In this document: positions 45,501 to 46,447 of the stretch, in pieces
How positions within the stretch are numbered: position 1 is the stretch's first letter
How the letters are laid out: each line of letters opens with the position of its first letter
NCBI GenBank assembly: GCA_028280785.1
Contig: JANQLF010000083.1
Span: 1 to 46,447 of the forward strand
DNA from: Planctomycetota bacterium
GTDB taxonomy: Bacteria; Planctomycetota; UBA11346
DNA length: 46,447 nt
Reading direction: 5' to 3'
Program-made: the position numbers and the translations under genes
The notes under the pieces: model-generated
Told to the model about the DNA's origin: nothing
What the model saw: only the letters and a program-made list of their open reading frames with translations
Databases searched by the model: none

Positions 45501-46447
45501 TTTACGTGCGCTAACCGATTTATGAATACCATCGCGGTGTAAATACGCGAAGCGTCGATCGGCTTGTGAAAAGCCATCGCTGAGCATGCGAATGACTGAA
45601 TCAAAATCTTCACGCGTTAAATCTGCGTAGGAACTCGACTCGGTCACTAATTGATAGAGATCGTCTTCATTCCACTGTTCGTTGGCACAGGTCGCAACAA
45701 TTTGCTGCGCTAAAATATCTAAGGCATTGTAAGGAATTTCGATGGCATCGAGTCGTCCGCGTTTAATCGCACGGCACAGAGCGAAGGCCTCGAGTAATTC
45801 ATCGCGACTTAAGGCAAAAATGCGCGCCTTGGGTGTCGCACCAATGTTGTGTCCACTGCGACCGATGCGTTGTAGAAACGTAGCGATGCTGCGCGGGGAA
45901 CCAATTTGACAAACTAAATCAATATAACCGATGTCGATGCCAAGTTCGAGCGAGGCAGTCGCGACAATGGCTTTCAGCGTGCCATTTTTTAAGCGCTGCT
46001 CAGCATCATGACGAATTTCTTTTGATAATGATCCGTGATGACTGGCAACTGCATTTTCACCGAGTTCTTCGCTTAGTTTATAAGAAAGACGTTCGGCCAT
46101 TTTGCGTGTATTCACAAAAATCAGGGTGCTGCGATGTTCATCGATTAATTCATGTAAGCGCGTATGGATTTCTGCCCACTGCTCGTGTGAACAGACCGAA
46201 GATAATTCACTCGGTGGTACTTCGATACCGAGGTCGAGTTTGCGAATGTGGCCTTCATTAATGATTTCACATGGCTGTTGTTTGCCGCATAAGAAGCGAG
46301 CAATGTCTTCAATTGGTGACTGCGTTGCACTAAGGCCAATGCGTTGGGGCTTACGACCACATAAATGATCGAGGCGCTCTAGGCTCAAGGATAAATGCGA
46401 GCCCCGCTTATCACGGGCCAGCGAATGAATTTCATCAACCACTACGC
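42555..46447 (-). CDS. lhr: Large ATP-dependent helicase Lhr, N-terminus cut by window edge
   Basis: About 1297 residues are visible; the frame stays open to the right edge, so the true start and Walker A motif lie outside. The fragment begins at motif II (VVVDEIHSLARDKRGSHLSL), the Lhr form of the DEAH box. LSATQSPIEDIARFL is motif III; TLIFVNTRKMAERL and the run VATASLELGIDIG with QRIGRSGHNIG are motifs IV-VI. The Lhr winged-helix and core regions follow (WMIQHVRGTTVSVRDANG), then a long C-terminal extension of the bacterial Lhr type, ending QQDDIRRKHA. Lhr translocates 3' to 5' on single-stranded DNA and is linked to DNA repair. Lhr proteins of about 1400-1500 residues are normal. Confidence 0.93.
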   Translation of the reverse strand, partial: VVVDEIHSLARDKRGSHLSLSLERLDHLCGRKPQRIGLSATQSPIEDIARFLCGKQQPCEIINEGHIRKLDLGIEVPPSELSSVCSHEQWAEIHTRLHELIDEHRSTLIFVNTRKMAERLSYKLSEELGENAVASHHGSLSKEIRHDAEQRLKNGTLKAIVATASLELGIDIGYIDLVCQIGSPRSIATFLQRIGRSGHNIGATPKARIFALSRDELLEAFALCRAIKRGRLDAIEIPYNALDILAQQIVATCANEQWNEDDLYQLVTESSSYADLTREDFDSVIRMLSDGFSQADRRFAYLHRDGIHKSVSARKGARLAAVMNAGAIPEQALYRVVNIDDGAFVGTVDEDFAIERQPGHVFLLGNTSWMIQHVRGTTVSVRDANGSPPTAPFWFGEAPGRSIELSEEISSIRLDIGKQLPEIPDDDPVTNCEYIKDVMALDPAVYKQARQWLADEVDDNDWAGLQAIHYIAVQQSAMGILPSQQQVVFERFFDETAGMQLVIHAPFGMRVNRAWGLSIRKSFCRSFDFELQALADDDGIVLSLGRNQSFPIDQLFGFLRPENVRRLLEQAFLQVPLFQARWRWNCNRSLAVLKMRSGKKIPPALQRFRAEDLLTAVFPASTQCFEHITGDIDIPYEHPLVKESMENCLYEAADLKRFTEILQKIQDGAIELVARESREPSPFAYERLNANSYAFLDDAPLEDRRTRALQQRRHFSIDDFKDLRQLDVDAIKQVRDEAWPIVRDKEEMHEALLCMGIIAESEYKQWQLHLDALIQDQRACYLHIDGKAFCCAAEYIPMVSMVYEDRVSFASQIDIPQEFHDKWDCDKACSFIVRSRVAVKPIIPASDIADYTLINLSMVEAQLQAIEAEGELIRGSFSDNAIANETIEWCERRMLQRIHRMTIDGLRERIKPVSVKDYMRFLFRYQGIISQRQDRQGLIDTVAQLQGFESAAGAWEKEIFALRIEDYQQQFLDDICSNGMLVWGRMQLNSIQKGLAVNRSVPIALCMREDLEWILPAEQNQKLNQEQELAPRSLSVYQALIEHGAQFTHELQQRSQLLPTELEDCLADLVRRGLVSADNFAALRPFLRDSKHKNKVKKYKQAGPLGRHHYRAGGRWTLFPGLINQPSEQGRVEAWAWQLLDRYGVVCRDILAREQLAPAWGELSRFYRQLEHRGEIRGGRFISGVGGEQFAREGIIEELRRVRDQRDGEELVVISAADPLNLVGILSEGKRIGHQRNVTLLYRRGEYLASFEDGDVHFHAQVAADNQWFYSKLLQAPPATRRELIRQQDDIRRKHA

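Overview
The window looks like chromosome from a marine, polysaccharide-degrading member of the PVC superphylum, most likely Lentisphaerota or a close relative. This is inferred from the gene mix: sulfatase, formylglycine-generating-enzyme-like fold, DUF4091-type hydrolase, CBM9-like domains, PhyH oxygenase, a zinc-ribbon/TPR/LRR Ser/Thr kinase, paired ExbD genes and many Gfo/Idh proteins, at low-to-mid GC. No rRNA, tRNA, CRISPR array, transposase or phage gene was seen. Both end genes are cut by the window edges.

Region 1 (1-7925, minus) is a tight operon led by a GntR/LacI-type regulator, then a nucleoside hydrolase, an FGE-like/CBM9 protein, an SGNH esterase and a truncated DUF4091-type glycoside hydrolase. 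Region 2 (8141-21714, plus) diverges from it and is one ten-gene, 13.6 kb unit: exbB, two exbD genes, a deacetylase-like/LamG protein, a 1121-residue single-pass membrane protein with a CBM9-like domain, a cupredoxin-like lipoprotein, a transglutaminase-like protein, two Gfo/Idh proteins and an unknown protein. Three copies of GTAAAACAGT sit between the two operons, one just after the promoter of the ExbBD unit, so the regulator probably controls both. I read this as a proton-motive-force-linked glycan capture and processing locus with no TonB and no TonB-dependent receptor; it is the best candidate for an undescribed system here. A GH32 gene and a TauE/SafE permease follow (21867-24107).

Region 3 (24247-30495, plus) is a tyrosine/homogentisate catabolic operon: Lrp/AsnC regulator, HPPD, FAH-family hydrolase, homogentisate dioxygenase, flavin-reductase-like protein and acetoacetyl-CoA-synthetase-like enzyme. 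Three copies of an AT-rich 14-mer lie in the regulator's upstream region. Region 4 (30553-34397, minus) is a GNAT-GH20-sulfatase operon, probably for sulfated amino-sugar oligosaccharides.

Region 5 (34552-46447) holds single genes: an outer-membrane barrel protein, the sensor kinase, a CHAD protein, a PhyH oxygenase divergent from a PocR-AraC regulator, a sugar isomerase/epimerase-like protein and an Lhr helicase truncated by the right edge. Two unusual intergenic elements flank the isomerase gene: an inverted array of 8-bp CACnGAGn units and a 104-bp hairpin containing GTCTTn hexamers.
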